Below the pieces are notes generated by a model, which was given only the letters and a program-made list of their open reading frames with translations, was not told the DNA's origin and did no database searches. Shown piece after piece: positions 24,836 to 33,193 of a DNA stretch of 64,000 nucleotides. This DNA is from Cetobacterium sp. 8H. Its GTDB lineage: Bacteria; Fusobacteriota; Fusobacteriia; Fusobacteriales; Fusobacteriaceae. Location: contig NZ_JACHTG010000003.1 of assembly GCF_014250675.1 (NCBI RefSeq), positions 310,001 to 374,000 of the forward strand. The letters are read 5' to 3'. The first letter of the stretch is position 1. Every line of letters starts with the position of its first letter. Position numbers and translations under genes: made by a program.

Positions 24836-25828
24836 ATGATAGAAGTACTATTAGTAAATACAGAAGATAAAATATTGGACATAACTGATTTAGTCAAAAG
24901 AGGAATGACTTTAAGTAAAAGTCTAAGTGAATTTGCTTGGGAATTGGAATTTGATATAGTTAAAGATTCTGTAAAGATTGATATTGGAAATTTAGTTATT
25001 TTAAAGCTTGATAATAAAGAGATATTTTCAGGAGTAATTATAAAAGATAATAAGTTTAAAGCTATGGATTATTCATTTTATTTAAATCAAAATAAAGAAA
25101 CATTCCAATTTGTTGATGTAAAAGTAGAGGTGTGTATTAGAGAACTTGTGAATGTATTAGGTGGAGAAGTTGGAACTATAGAGGGAACAAATACCAACAT
25201 TGATAAATTTTATTTTGGAATTAGTATAGGAAGTATAATTAAAGAAATTATAGATAATATAAAAGCTTTAGAAGGTAAAGAGTACGGTTTCTATTATGAG
25301 CTTGGTAGATTTCATTTTAAAGCTAGAGATAAAGTAAAGGTATTATCTAATGAGTTAAAACCAACAACCTATATAAAAGGGATAAATAAGGACTTTAAAT
25401 TTAATGCTTTGAATTATATAAAACTACCAGTTTATAGTAGAAGTATGGAGAATATGAAAAACTCTATAAAGGTTTATACACAAAAGGGAAATAATTATAT
25501 TCAAGTTGGCGAATCTAAAGATAATAAATCTATAAAAAGATATGGATTACTTCAAGATGTTATAAGTATAAAAGAATCTGAAGTTGGAATTAATAAAAAT
25601 AAAGCTGAAAATATATTAAAACTAAGTAATAAGTTATCTGAAAATTTAACTGTAGAAATTCCTTTTATAGCTGAGATTATTAATCCTGGAAGAGTTATAA
25701 AGTTAAACTATCAAGAGTTAGATATAACAGGGATATTTGAAGTTAAATCAGTTGTTTACACTATTGCTGCTAAAGATATGAGAATTATGGCTAAAATGGA
25801 TTTGGAGAGATTGAATTATGAAGAGTAA
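24836..25828 (+). CDS. Baseplate hub protein (XkdQ/gpD-like)
   Basis: 330 residues. Opening MIEVLLVNTEDKILDITDLVKRGMTLSKSLSEFAWELEFDIVKD and the late NIGRVIKLNY-type strand (AEIINPGRVIKLNYQELDITGIFEVKSVVYTI) fit XkdQ hub proteins. Starts on the base after the previous stop and overlaps the next gene by 11 bases. Confidence 0.75.
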   Translation: MIEVLLVNTEDKILDITDLVKRGMTLSKSLSEFAWELEFDIVKDSVKIDIGNLVILKLDNKEIFSGVIIKDNKFKAMDYSFYLNQNKETFQFVDVKVEVCIRELVNVLGGEVGTIEGTNTNIDKFYFGISIGSIIKEIIDNIKALEGKEYGFYYELGRFHFKARDKVKVLSNELKPTTYIKGINKDFKFNALNYIKLPVYSRSMENMKNSIKVYTQKGNNYIQVGESKDNKSIKRYGLLQDVISIKESEVGINKNKAENILKLSNKLSENLTVEIPFIAEIINPGRVIKLNYQELDITGIFEVKSVVYTIAAKDMRIMAKMDLERLNYEE

Positions 25829-26297
25829 TAAAATTAAATACAAAAAAGCCATAAATGATTTAGCATGGCTTTTGATAACTAGAAATAATAAAAATTGGAT
25901 GGGAGCTATTACAGGCGAAGTAGTAAAAGCTCCACCTAATTTAGAGGTGAAAATAGATCCTAAGATAACTTTAAAAACTAAAAACATAGTTATATCAGAA
26001 GAAAAGATATCAACATATACTAGAGAGTTTAAATCATGGGGGAATGTAGATGAGATAGTTATAAATGGAGAGATAGAAACAACTTCATCAAATACTGAAG
26101 GAGGACCAGGGCCACATAAACATCAGCATGGAATAATCTCAGGAACTTTAAAAGGGAAAGGTACATTTAAACTGAGTGGAACAAATGAATGGACAGATGA
26201 TTTAAAAGTTGGAGATATGGTATTACTAGTTCCAACAAATGAACATGAAATTTTTTACTTAGTAGATAAGGTGGTGAGAGCTGATGCTACCAAGTAG
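25818..26297 (+). CDS. Baseplate protein, DUF2577 (XkdR-like)
   Basis: 159 residues. NWMGAITGEVVKAPPNLEVKIDPKITL followed by a small OB-like part ending LKVGDMVLLVPTNEHEIFYLVDKVV is the DUF2577 pattern. A Gly/His-rich GPGPHKHQHG could bind a metal, as in spike proteins. Overlaps both neighbours. Confidence 0.82.
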   Translation: MKSNKIKYKKAINDLAWLLITRNNKNWMGAITGEVVKAPPNLEVKIDPKITLKTKNIVISEEKISTYTREFKSWGNVDEIVINGEIETTSSNTEGGPGPHKHQHGIISGTLKGKGTFKLSGTNEWTDDLKVGDMVLLVPTNEHEIFYLVDKVVRADATK

Positions 26298-26757
26298 CTA
26301 TTCAAAGTATAAAGATGTAACTAAAGAGATAGAAGATTATCAAATTAAGCAAGAGGAAGAGATAAAGAATATAAAAGTCAAAGAGGTACAGTTTGATTTT
26401 GAAAAGGGAGATTTCTATTTTACAGGAAATGAGCCTAAGTATTTATTAACTAATAAAGAGTTAGTAATGCAATGGGTAAAGAAATTATTTTTAACTAATA
26501 GGAATAGTTGGAATTGTTATAAAAAAGATTTAAAGTATGACTTTGGATTAGATATAAAGAAATATGTTGGAAAGCAGTTATTTCCAGATCTATTCCATAT
26601 TGAATTAATAAAAGATGATATTTATAAAAGTTTATTAAATCATAGACTTATAAAAAATATTCATTATCTTCAGTTAGTTCAAGTAGATGAAAAAATGTAT
26701 TGTGGTTTTATATTAGAGTTAGAAGATGGAGCAATAGAGTATGAGGAGGTATTTTAG
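26284..26757 (+). CDS. Baseplate protein, DUF2634 (XkdS/gpW-like)
   Basis: 157 residues. VQFDFEKGDFYFTGNEPKYLLTNKELVMQWVKKLFLTNRNSWNCYKKDLKYDFGLDIKKYVG is characteristic of DUF2634, the gp25-like wedge protein. Starts within the end of the DUF2577 gene and its stop shares bases with the next start. Confidence 0.82.
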   Translation: MLPSSYSKYKDVTKEIEDYQIKQEEEIKNIKVKEVQFDFEKGDFYFTGNEPKYLLTNKELVMQWVKKLFLTNRNSWNCYKKDLKYDFGLDIKKYVGKQLFPDLFHIELIKDDIYKSLLNHRLIKNIHYLQLVQVDEKMYCGFILELEDGAIEYEEVF

Positions 26758-27797
26758 TGGATAGTGAAAAGATAAATGAAATAACAGAAAGAATGGCCAG
26801 TAGAATATCTTTTAATACTGAGATAGGAAGTTTTGCAAGGGATATACTAAGAGCTGTAGCAGTTGAAATGGCTATGGAAGAAAATTTATATAGTGATGAT
26901 TTAAATACTAGGTTTATCGATACAGCTACAGGAATAGATTTAGATATGTGTGTCAGGGATAAAGGAAAAGAAAGAATAGAAGCTATATCAGCTACAGGAG
27001 AAGTTAAAATAATTGGAGCTAATGGAACTATAATAAAAAAGGGAACTATAGTTACAAATTCATCTAATGAATATAGAACAATTGAAGAAAAAGAGATAGT
27101 TAATGTATCTACTTTTATAAAGATTGAAGCTGTAGAAGCAGGAGAAAAAGGTAATTGTGAAGTTGGAGAGATAACAAAATTTAAAGAGGAGTATATTGGA
27201 TTAACTTCAGTAACAAATTTAACTAAAATATCTGGAGGAAGAAATCAAGAGACAGATGATGAATTAAAAGCTAGAGTTTCAAGATATATTCAATATCCAC
27301 CTATATCATGGAATCAATATTACTTTGAGGATAAAGCTAAAGAGATAGCTGAAGTTGATAAGGTTAAATGTATTCCATGTTGGAATGGAAGAGGTACAGT
27401 AAGGTTAATTGTAACTGAAAAAACTAATCCAATAGCAACTGAAGAAGTGAAAAATAAGATAAAAGATTTAATTGATAATGAGATTATATCAGATATCAAT
27501 TTAACAGTAGATTCAGTAGTTATTAATAATATAGCTTTAGATTTTGAAGCAGAATTAAATACTGACTATTTAGAGAGTGAAGCAAAAGAAGAGATAAAGG
27601 CAGCATTAAATGAATTCCTTTTTAAGAATATTTTTAAAGAAAGAATTTTATATTTTGAGATAGCTTCAATTATAAATAACTGTAAAAGCATTGAGAAACT
27701 ATCAGACTTAAAAATAAATGGGATTAAAGATGATTTAGTAATAGAGCCTGATAAATTATGCAGAGTAAATACAATAACAATAGGAGGAATTAATTAA
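26757..27797 (+). CDS. Baseplate J-like protein (XkdT)
   Basis: 346 residues. Typical gpJ elements: DTATGIDLDMCVRDKGKER, ATGEVKIIGANGTIIKKGTIVTNSSNEYRTIEEKEI, AVEAGEKGNCEVGEI and ISGGRNQETDDELKARVSRYIQYPP. GTG start after GGAGGTATTTTA. Forms the outer baseplate wedge with the DUF2634 protein. Confidence 0.92.
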   Translation: MDSEKINEITERMASRISFNTEIGSFARDILRAVAVEMAMEENLYSDDLNTRFIDTATGIDLDMCVRDKGKERIEAISATGEVKIIGANGTIIKKGTIVTNSSNEYRTIEEKEIVNVSTFIKIEAVEAGEKGNCEVGEITKFKEEYIGLTSVTNLTKISGGRNQETDDELKARVSRYIQYPPISWNQYYFEDKAKEIAEVDKVKCIPCWNGRGTVRLIVTEKTNPIATEEVKNKIKDLIDNEIISDINLTVDSVVINNIALDFEAELNTDYLESEAKEEIKAALNEFLFKNIFKERILYFEIASIINNCKSIEKLSDLKINGIKDDLVIEPDKLCRVNTITIGGIN

Positions 27798-28168
27798 TGG
27801 CAGGTTTTACAAATTATGGAGAAAATCTTGTTATAAATGAAGTTTTGAGATCAAGACAACTTTATGTAGGATTAATGAAAGCTAATCCAGAAGAAGCAGG
27901 AAATAGTTCAAGTGAAGTAAATGCAATTTCATATGAAAGGCAACCAATACAATACATAGAACCTAAGCTAGGAGAAACATATAATCATCAAGATATACAG
28001 TTTCCTACAGCGACAGAAGATTGGGGTTGGATAACTCATATAGCAATTTTTGATTCTAAAGAAAATGGAAATATGATATTGTTCTCAGCTTTAGATTTTA
28101 AGAAAGAGATAAGAGCAGCTGATATTTATAAGATACCTAGAGCTTATTTGATATTTTCAATAGATTAG
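27797..28168 (+). CDS. Tail fibre-associated structural protein
   Basis: 123 residues: MAGFTNYGENLVINEVLRS...YVGLMKANPEEAGNSSSEV...YERQPIQY...IQFPTATEDWGWITHIAIFDSKENGNMILFSALD. This pattern occurs in small structural proteins of many tailed phages, usually beside fibre genes. It shares a base with the gpJ stop. Exact location in the virion is not known. Confidence 0.7.
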   Translation: MAGFTNYGENLVINEVLRSRQLYVGLMKANPEEAGNSSSEVNAISYERQPIQYIEPKLGETYNHQDIQFPTATEDWGWITHIAIFDSKENGNMILFSALDFKKEIRAADIYKIPRAYLIFSID

Positions 28169-28178
28169 GAGAGAGATA

Positions 28179-28865
28179 ATGAAAGGGAATAATAGACCTC
28201 TTATAAAAAAAGAAGTTTGGGAACTGAATGAGCAATTAGTAGAAGAGTTTTTAGAAAATATAGGCCATGACTTTGCATTAGATTCTAAAGATATTGGAGC
28301 TATATCCAATCATATATCAAGTCAGCTAATAACAGTAATAAAAGATACAGCTAAATTGAAATCTAAGAGTGAATTAACAGTTCTTGGAATAGATACTTCA
28401 AAAGATTTTACAGAAAAGATTTTATTAAATTTACCTCCATATATGAGAAAAACTAAGCTAATAATAGAATTAGCTAAGACTATTTCAACAGAGTTACAAA
28501 GATTAGATTTATTAAAACAAGAGAAGATAAGTTCACTATTAATTTCAACAAATTCAATAAATTTAAATAGGTTGGAACAGATATATGGAAGTAAATTAAG
28601 CAATAGTTTAGGAATAAGAACTAGGCAAAATATATTGATAGCAAAAGAAATTACAAAGTATGAAAGATTTAATAAAGATTTTATATATAAGGTTAGTCAA
28701 TATTTTCAAGTAGGAGAGATATTAGATATTATCAATGATAAAGATAATAAATCAATAACTATAGTTTTAGAGGAGAATAAGGAGAATATAAAAACATTTA
28801 ATTTATTTCAGGGATTTGTTAGAACGGTTTCTCCAGCTTTTTATGAAATAAATATTATAAATTAG
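28179..28865 (+). CDS. Baseplate tail protein of DUF2313/gpI-type position
   Basis: 228 residues. Between gpJ and the tail fibre, as in PBSX/P2 (XkdU/gpI). Mostly helical N-terminus, beta-rich C-terminus (VGEILDIINDKDNKSITIVLEENKENIKTFNLFQGFVRTVSPAFYEINII). Helices with LPPYMRKTKLI match the LLPPYL pattern in the DUF2313 family loosely. Family call by position mainly. Confidence 0.55.
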   Translation: MKGNNRPLIKKEVWELNEQLVEEFLENIGHDFALDSKDIGAISNHISSQLITVIKDTAKLKSKSELTVLGIDTSKDFTEKILLNLPPYMRKTKLIIELAKTISTELQRLDLLKQEKISSLLISTNSINLNRLEQIYGSKLSNSLGIRTRQNILIAKEITKYERFNKDFIYKVSQYFQVGEILDIINDKDNKSITIVLEENKENIKTFNLFQGFVRTVSPAFYEINIIN

Positions 28866-28879
28866 GAAGGTGACGATTA

Positions 28880-30373
28880 TTGCCTAAAGATGAAAAACAG
28901 ATAAAAGAAATAACAGATAATGATTTAGATACAGGAAAAGATCTTGTAACAGAAAATTATGAATTAGAAATTTTAACATTGAAAGACAAAGTCGATTTAA
29001 GAAGATTTTCTAGATCATTCTTAAGAGTGGATAAATTATTAAAAAGTATTTTTACAGGAAAGGAAGATAAGTTCTCTAAAAATAGTGGATTTAATAAAGT
29101 TAAAACGGATTTAGCAGAAAATGATACAAATAAAGTTTTCTCTGCTAAAGGTGCGTTTGATTTAAAAACTTATTTAGTAACCAATTATACAACTTTGATG
29201 AATAATATTAGAGATAATTTAACTAATTCTATAAATACAAAGCTTTCACATGGTGGTTATGATGGAACTGGTCAGCAATTAAAAAATGATATAGATGTTA
29301 TTAATAATAATAGATTCAAAATAAAGGCTAAACCAATAGGAAATACATTAACAAATACAGATTTAAACACTATAGTGGACAATGGATTTTATGTATCAAT
29401 AAGTTCAGGTAATTTAATTACAAATACCCCAACTTCAGAAACTGCATTTGAACTAACTGTTACAGGAGCTACAGATGGAAGAGTAGGTTATAAGACTCAA
29501 TTATTTAAAAGTTTAGGTGGTAATAGTTATTATGTAAGAACCAACACACATTGGAGTGAGCATAGCTGGACAACGTGGAGAAAACTTGTAACTGATGATG
29601 CTCTTAAAAAAGTGAGTGATGAATCATTTAAGAGGTGTAAATTTCTTCAAAATGGTCTTCCTACAATAGAATCTATACTATATTTAGAACCTGGTATTTA
29701 TAATGTGGCTGCGAAACCTATTTTTGGTATTGGTAGTAACTACTATACTGTTCAAAGACTAAATGGTGCTGTTGAGACAGGAGATAATGTTGTTATTGTA
29801 TATGAAGCTGGTTCTGGATCCAAGTTTTGGATTACAAGTTTTAATAGTAATAATTGGACAGGATGGAAAGAGTTTAATCATTGTCCCTATAAAATAGGCG
29901 ATTTTTATTTAACAGGTAATGTTAAAAATCCAGCTCTTGTATGGCATGGGACATCTTGGGAATTAATTGAAGGAAGAATGTTAATAGGTGCTAAGTCAGG
30001 ACAATTTAACTTAGGTACAACAGGTGGAAATCAAAATATAAAGCTTACAAGAGAACAATTACCACGACATAGGTTTCAAGTGGATAGCTTTAGTTTAGGA
30101 AGAGGAACAATGAATATAATAGGTTCCTTAGGAACACCAACAAAAGAAGGCGCTGTAGAAGGAACAGGAGCTTTTGCCGTTAAGACAAATACTTCTAGTG
30201 GTAGATCTGCTGGTAGCGGTGGTGGTGGAGTTGCTTGGAGTTTTGATGCTTCTAGAGCATGGACAGGAACAACAACAGCAGCAAGTCCTTATACCAATTA
30301 TATTGGAAATGATGACGCTATAAATATAATGAACCCATATTTAGCAATTAATATTTGGAAGAGAATAGGATAG
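28880..30373 (+). CDS. Tail fibre protein with collar-like C-terminal domain
   Basis: 497 residues from TTG 28880 (GAAGGTGAC 6 bases upstream). Helical N-terminus for baseplate attachment, a middle fibre part (about 150-330), then IGDFYLTGNVKNPALVWHGTSWELIEGRMLIGAKSG...NIKLTREQLPRHRF and the end NIMNPYLAINIWKRIG, which fit the phage collar/short-fibre tip domain. A Ser/Gly-rich stretch (SSGRSAGSGGGG, about 440) lies in the tip. GC is slightly higher than in neighbours near the tip, as expected for an exchanged host-range module. Confidence 0.85.
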   Translation: MPKDEKQIKEITDNDLDTGKDLVTENYELEILTLKDKVDLRRFSRSFLRVDKLLKSIFTGKEDKFSKNSGFNKVKTDLAENDTNKVFSAKGAFDLKTYLVTNYTTLMNNIRDNLTNSINTKLSHGGYDGTGQQLKNDIDVINNNRFKIKAKPIGNTLTNTDLNTIVDNGFYVSISSGNLITNTPTSETAFELTVTGATDGRVGYKTQLFKSLGGNSYYVRTNTHWSEHSWTTWRKLVTDDALKKVSDESFKRCKFLQNGLPTIESILYLEPGIYNVAAKPIFGIGSNYYTVQRLNGAVETGDNVVIVYEAGSGSKFWITSFNSNNWTGWKEFNHCPYKIGDFYLTGNVKNPALVWHGTSWELIEGRMLIGAKSGQFNLGTTGGNQNIKLTREQLPRHRFQVDSFSLGRGTMNIIGSLGTPTKEGAVEGTGAFAVKTNTSSGRSAGSGGGGVAWSFDASRAWTGTTTAASPYTNYIGNDDAINIMNPYLAINIWKRIG

Positions 30374-30383
30374 AGAGGTATAT

Positions 30384-30923
30384 ATGAAAGAATACATTTA
30401 TTTAAGAAAAGATAAAGCAATAAAAGGAATAGCTGAAGTTTTAGGAACTAGTCAAGAAGCTATTCCTAATTATGATGAATATTATGAGGGAAATGCTGTG
30501 GAATATTATTCAGATAATATTCCAGCTTGGATAACTTATGACATAGACTTAAATACAATAAGAGAAGCAACTATCCAAGAGTTATATGATAGAGGAAAAT
30601 ACATTTTACAAGAAAATCAATATTTAAAAAATGGTATTGTAAAAGAAATCCCTTTAATGCCAGATGGCTTAATAAAAGGTAAGTTTAATTTCGAAACAGA
30701 CAAATGGGAAGATGTAGCAACTTTGGAAGATAGAATTTTAAATTGTGAAAACTTAATTCTTCAAAAAATAAACGAATTAAAATTATATCAAGATTCTGGA
30801 TTTGAAGGAAGTTTAAAAGTTCAAAATCTGAAACAAGAAATTGAAGATTTAAAACAAAAATATTTGGATTTAAACCATGAATTAGCTTTACAAATTGAAA
30901 ATAAAGTAAAGGAGCTTATATGA
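30384..30923 (+). CDS. Tail fibre companion or assembly protein
   Basis: 179 residues; N-terminal mixed part (YIYLRKDKAIKGIAEVLGTSQEAIPNYDEYYEGNAVEYY), then a coiled coil (about 125-179). Directly after the fibre gene, so a chaperone or fibre-linked protein is likely. No family recognised with certainty. Confidence 0.5.
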   Translation: MKEYIYLRKDKAIKGIAEVLGTSQEAIPNYDEYYEGNAVEYYSDNIPAWITYDIDLNTIREATIQELYDRGKYILQENQYLKNGIVKEIPLMPDGLIKGKFNFETDKWEDVATLEDRILNCENLILQKINELKLYQDSGFEGSLKVQNLKQEIEDLKQKYLDLNHELALQIENKVKELI

Positions 30924-31033
30924 TTTATTTATTAACTTTAATAATTGGTATTTACGTGGGATTTAAATTAAAAGATGAGCCTTGTGAGGATTGCAAAGAA
31001 GTAAAAAAATGTAATGGATGTATTTATAATTAA
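30920..31033 (+). CDS. Very small membrane protein with two CxxC pairs
   Basis: 37 residues: transmembrane start MIYLLTLIIGIYVGFKLK, then CEDCKEVKKCNGC, which could bind a metal. ATG overlaps the previous stop (ATGA) and lies 5 bases after AAAGGAGC. It comes just before the lysis genes. Membrane tethering next to endolysin and holin suggests a lysis accessory role, which is inference. Confidence 0.6.
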   Translation: MIYLLTLIIGIYVGFKLKDEPCEDCKEVKKCNGCIYN

Positions 31034-31048
31034 AAGGAGCGAATTAAT

Positions 31049-31504
31049 ATGGAGTTAAAATATAGATTTGGAAAAACATCAATATCAAGAATGAAAGGAG
31101 TAGATATTAGACTAGTAATTCTAGTAACTACTTATATGTGTCTAGGGAAAAAAGATATAGGTGTAACTTATGGAGCTAGAACACCTGAAGAACAAAAAGA
31201 TATGCTGAAAAGTGGTAAAAGTCAAGTATCTAAAAGTAAACATTTATTAAATGAAGAGGAACTTGTAACACAAGGTGGATTTAAAATGGATATAATGGAA
31301 TCTAATGCAATTGATATAGTAGGTTATAAGAATGGTAAAGCTATTTGGAATAGAGCTTATTATGAGGACATTATAAAAGATATGAAAGAGATAGCTAAGC
31401 ATTATGGTTGGCAAGATATTATAAATTGGGGTTGGGATTTTAAATCTTTAAATGATCCTTATCATATTAGTGTAAAAGAACCAGGTGATGGAGGAATAAA
31501 ATGA
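31049..31504 (+). CDS. Endolysin, peptidase M15 (L-Ala-D-Glu peptidase type)
   Basis: 151 residues. Zinc ligands and catalytic residues fit the M15 pattern: GVTYGARTPEEQKDMLKSGKSQVSKSKHL (His), SNAIDIVGYKNG (Asp), and NDPYHISVK (His) near the end, with WGWDFKS before it. Cuts peptide stems of peptidoglycan during lysis. AAAGGAG ribosome site; overlaps the downstream membrane protein by 4 bases. Confidence 0.9.
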   Translation: MELKYRFGKTSISRMKGVDIRLVILVTTYMCLGKKDIGVTYGARTPEEQKDMLKSGKSQVSKSKHLLNEEELVTQGGFKMDIMESNAIDIVGYKNGKAIWNRAYYEDIIKDMKEIAKHYGWQDIINWGWDFKSLNDPYHISVKEPGDGGIK

Positions 31505-31842
31505 TAATAGTTGATGAAGCCTTAAAAATAATTAATAAATTTATTCCAGATAAAAATACTCAAAGTCAAATGGAAATAGAATTAAAAAAGCTAGAAGTTG
31601 AAGATTTTAATAATAAGCGAGGAAGTAACTTAGAGAAGGCTGTGAGCATGGTATTTCCTCTTATAGCATTTATATTTTGTGGATTTCTTGTAAGTAATCT
31701 TCTAGGAATGTGGATAGGATTTATATTTAAAACACAATCTCCAATATTTCCTATAGATGATAGGATGTATCAAATAATAATGGTTTATTTGACAGGGTTT
31801 TTTGGAAATAGAAGTATTAAAAGTTGGAGGGGAGAGAAATAA
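31501..31842 (+). CDS. Holin-like membrane protein
   Basis: 113 residues with a charged helical N-terminus, transmembrane segments at about 50-80 (VFPLIAFIFCGFLVSNLLGMWIGFIF) and about 88-103 (IIMVYLTGFFG), then a basic end NRSIKSWRGEK. Pattern of the 3TM-type phage holins. It overlaps both the endolysin and the second holin gene, forming a compact lysis cassette. Confidence 0.65.
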   Translation: MIIVDEALKIINKFIPDKNTQSQMEIELKKLEVEDFNNKRGSNLEKAVSMVFPLIAFIFCGFLVSNLLGMWIGFIFKTQSPIFPIDDRMYQIIMVYLTGFFGNRSIKSWRGEK

Positions 31843-32270
31843 AAAATATTTTTGAGAATTTACTTAATTATCTACATAATTTAATCTTTTGGCTTAGTGC
31901 AGGATTTGTAAGTGCTATTGGTGGAATAGATGGAGATATAAGAGTTTTATTTTGCTTAACTATTATAGATTGTATTACAGGATTTTTAAAAGCTATTAAA
32001 GAGAGAAATGTTTTATCCAAAAAAATGTATATAGGGTTTATCCTCAGAAAGCCAGCTATATATCTTGCTATTATGACAATGAATCAATTAGATAAATCTA
32101 GTTTTTTAAATGATATAAATATTTCACTTAGAGTTTGCATGATTACTGGTTGCATTATCATGGAGTCGATATCTATAATGGAAAATTTAACAAAATTAGG
32201 TATAAAATTTCCTGGTATTATAGAAAATATATTAGCAGTAAAAAAAGAAAAGCTAGATAAAGAAAAATGA
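31839..32270 (+). CDS. Phage lysis/toxin-secretion holin (TcdE/phi29-like class)
   Basis: About 143 residues with three hydrophobic segments: GFVSAIGGIDGDIRVLFCLTIIDCITGFLKAIKERNVLSKKMYIGFILRKPAIYLAIMTM is the typical Phage_holin_4 core. Start: GGAGGGGAGAGAA lies 8 bases (from GGAGG) before ATA 31839; TTG 31824 in frame overlaps that ribosome site and is less likely. It overlaps the previous gene by 4 bases. It ends the late operon, with the terminator 65 bases downstream. Confidence 0.85.
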   Translation: MKNIFENLLNYLHNLIFWLSAGFVSAIGGIDGDIRVLFCLTIIDCITGFLKAIKERNVLSKKMYIGFILRKPAIYLAIMTMNQLDKSSFLNDINISLRVCMITGCIIMESISIMENLTKLGIKFPGIIENILAVKKEKLDKEK

Positions 32271-32334
32271 CCTTATAAAATTAAATTTAATATAAGTATA
32301 AATAAAATTAGATGTAAATATATAGATAAAAAAG

Positions 32335-32368
32335 AATCTTCAGGATAGGAATTCTGGAGATTTTTTTT
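32335..32368 (+). terminator. Terminator of the late operon
   Basis: AATCTTCAG (32335-32343) with CTGGAGATT (32354-32362), one G-U pair, then eight T. The following 32370-32632 is AT-rich and shows no gene. Confidence 0.85.
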
Positions 32369-32632
32369 ATTTTTTAAAAGATAAATTAAAAAAATTTAAA
32401 TGTAGAGAAAATCCAAATAAAATATCTATAAAAATTCCAATTAAATTATAAGAATCAATTTAATCACTTTAATGTTATTCTACCTTTATAATTTAGTAGA
32501 TAAGTATTCTAATTATACTTTGATTAGTTTATACATTAAAATTAAGTATATAGATTAAAATAATCTGCATAAAAACTTTTAAAAAAAATATGTGTATGTT
32601 AGAATAAATTAAATTTAAAAGGGGATGATATA

Positions 32633-32941
32633 ATGAGAAATGAATATTTAACACCTAAAAATAAAACGGGAGATAAAATAGTCGCTAATTATGAGAATTT
32701 TAAATTTAAATTATTAGAAAATGAATTAATAAAAGGATGTATAGTTTTTTCTTGGAAATTTTGTGATGTGCAAAACGGAGCAATAACAATTTGGCTAGAT
32801 AGTAATAAACAAATTGAAGAGGTAACTATGATAACTTTAGAAAATTCTCTTTATCCATTTGAAAAATCGCTTTCTTTAAGTAATGATCCATCATTGAAAA
32901 GAGTTATTTCACTAATGTTAAAAAGTATAGAGGTAAAATAG
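32633..32941 (+). CDS. Unknown small protein
   Basis: 102 residues, no family recognised. Alternates strands and a C-terminal helix (IVFSWKFCDVQNGAITIWLDSNKQIEEVTMITLENSLYPFEKSL). AAAAGGGGATG ribosome site. It begins the post-lysis accessory group of individually spaced genes. The 250 bases after it (32942-33193) hold no visible gene. Confidence 0.5.
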   Translation: MRNEYLTPKNKTGDKIVANYENFKFKLLENELIKGCIVFSWKFCDVQNGAITIWLDSNKQIEEVTMITLENSLYPFEKSLSLSNDPSLKRVISLMLKSIEVK

Positions 32942-33193
32942 CTATAATTAAGTATTAAATTTAGAATAATTTAATATATTATATATTTTTAAAGTAGGGC
33001 TTAGGAGCTAAAATGATATCTTTTTAAAAGAATAGAAATTTTTGGTGGGCGATATTTAGGATTAGATTAGTTATAGTTTTAATATTTATTATAATATTTA
33101 AGCTATAAATTTTATAAAAGCTTTCAGATAAATTATAATTTTATTTTTTATAAGAAGAGAAAAGCTAATAGAAAATTATTGGGGGATTAAATA

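Noticed and set aside
11648-30923. Mu-like transposable prophage
   Set aside because: Head genes are Mu-like, but no transposase or Mu-type early genes are seen and the terminase is PBSX-type; mixed heritage explains it.
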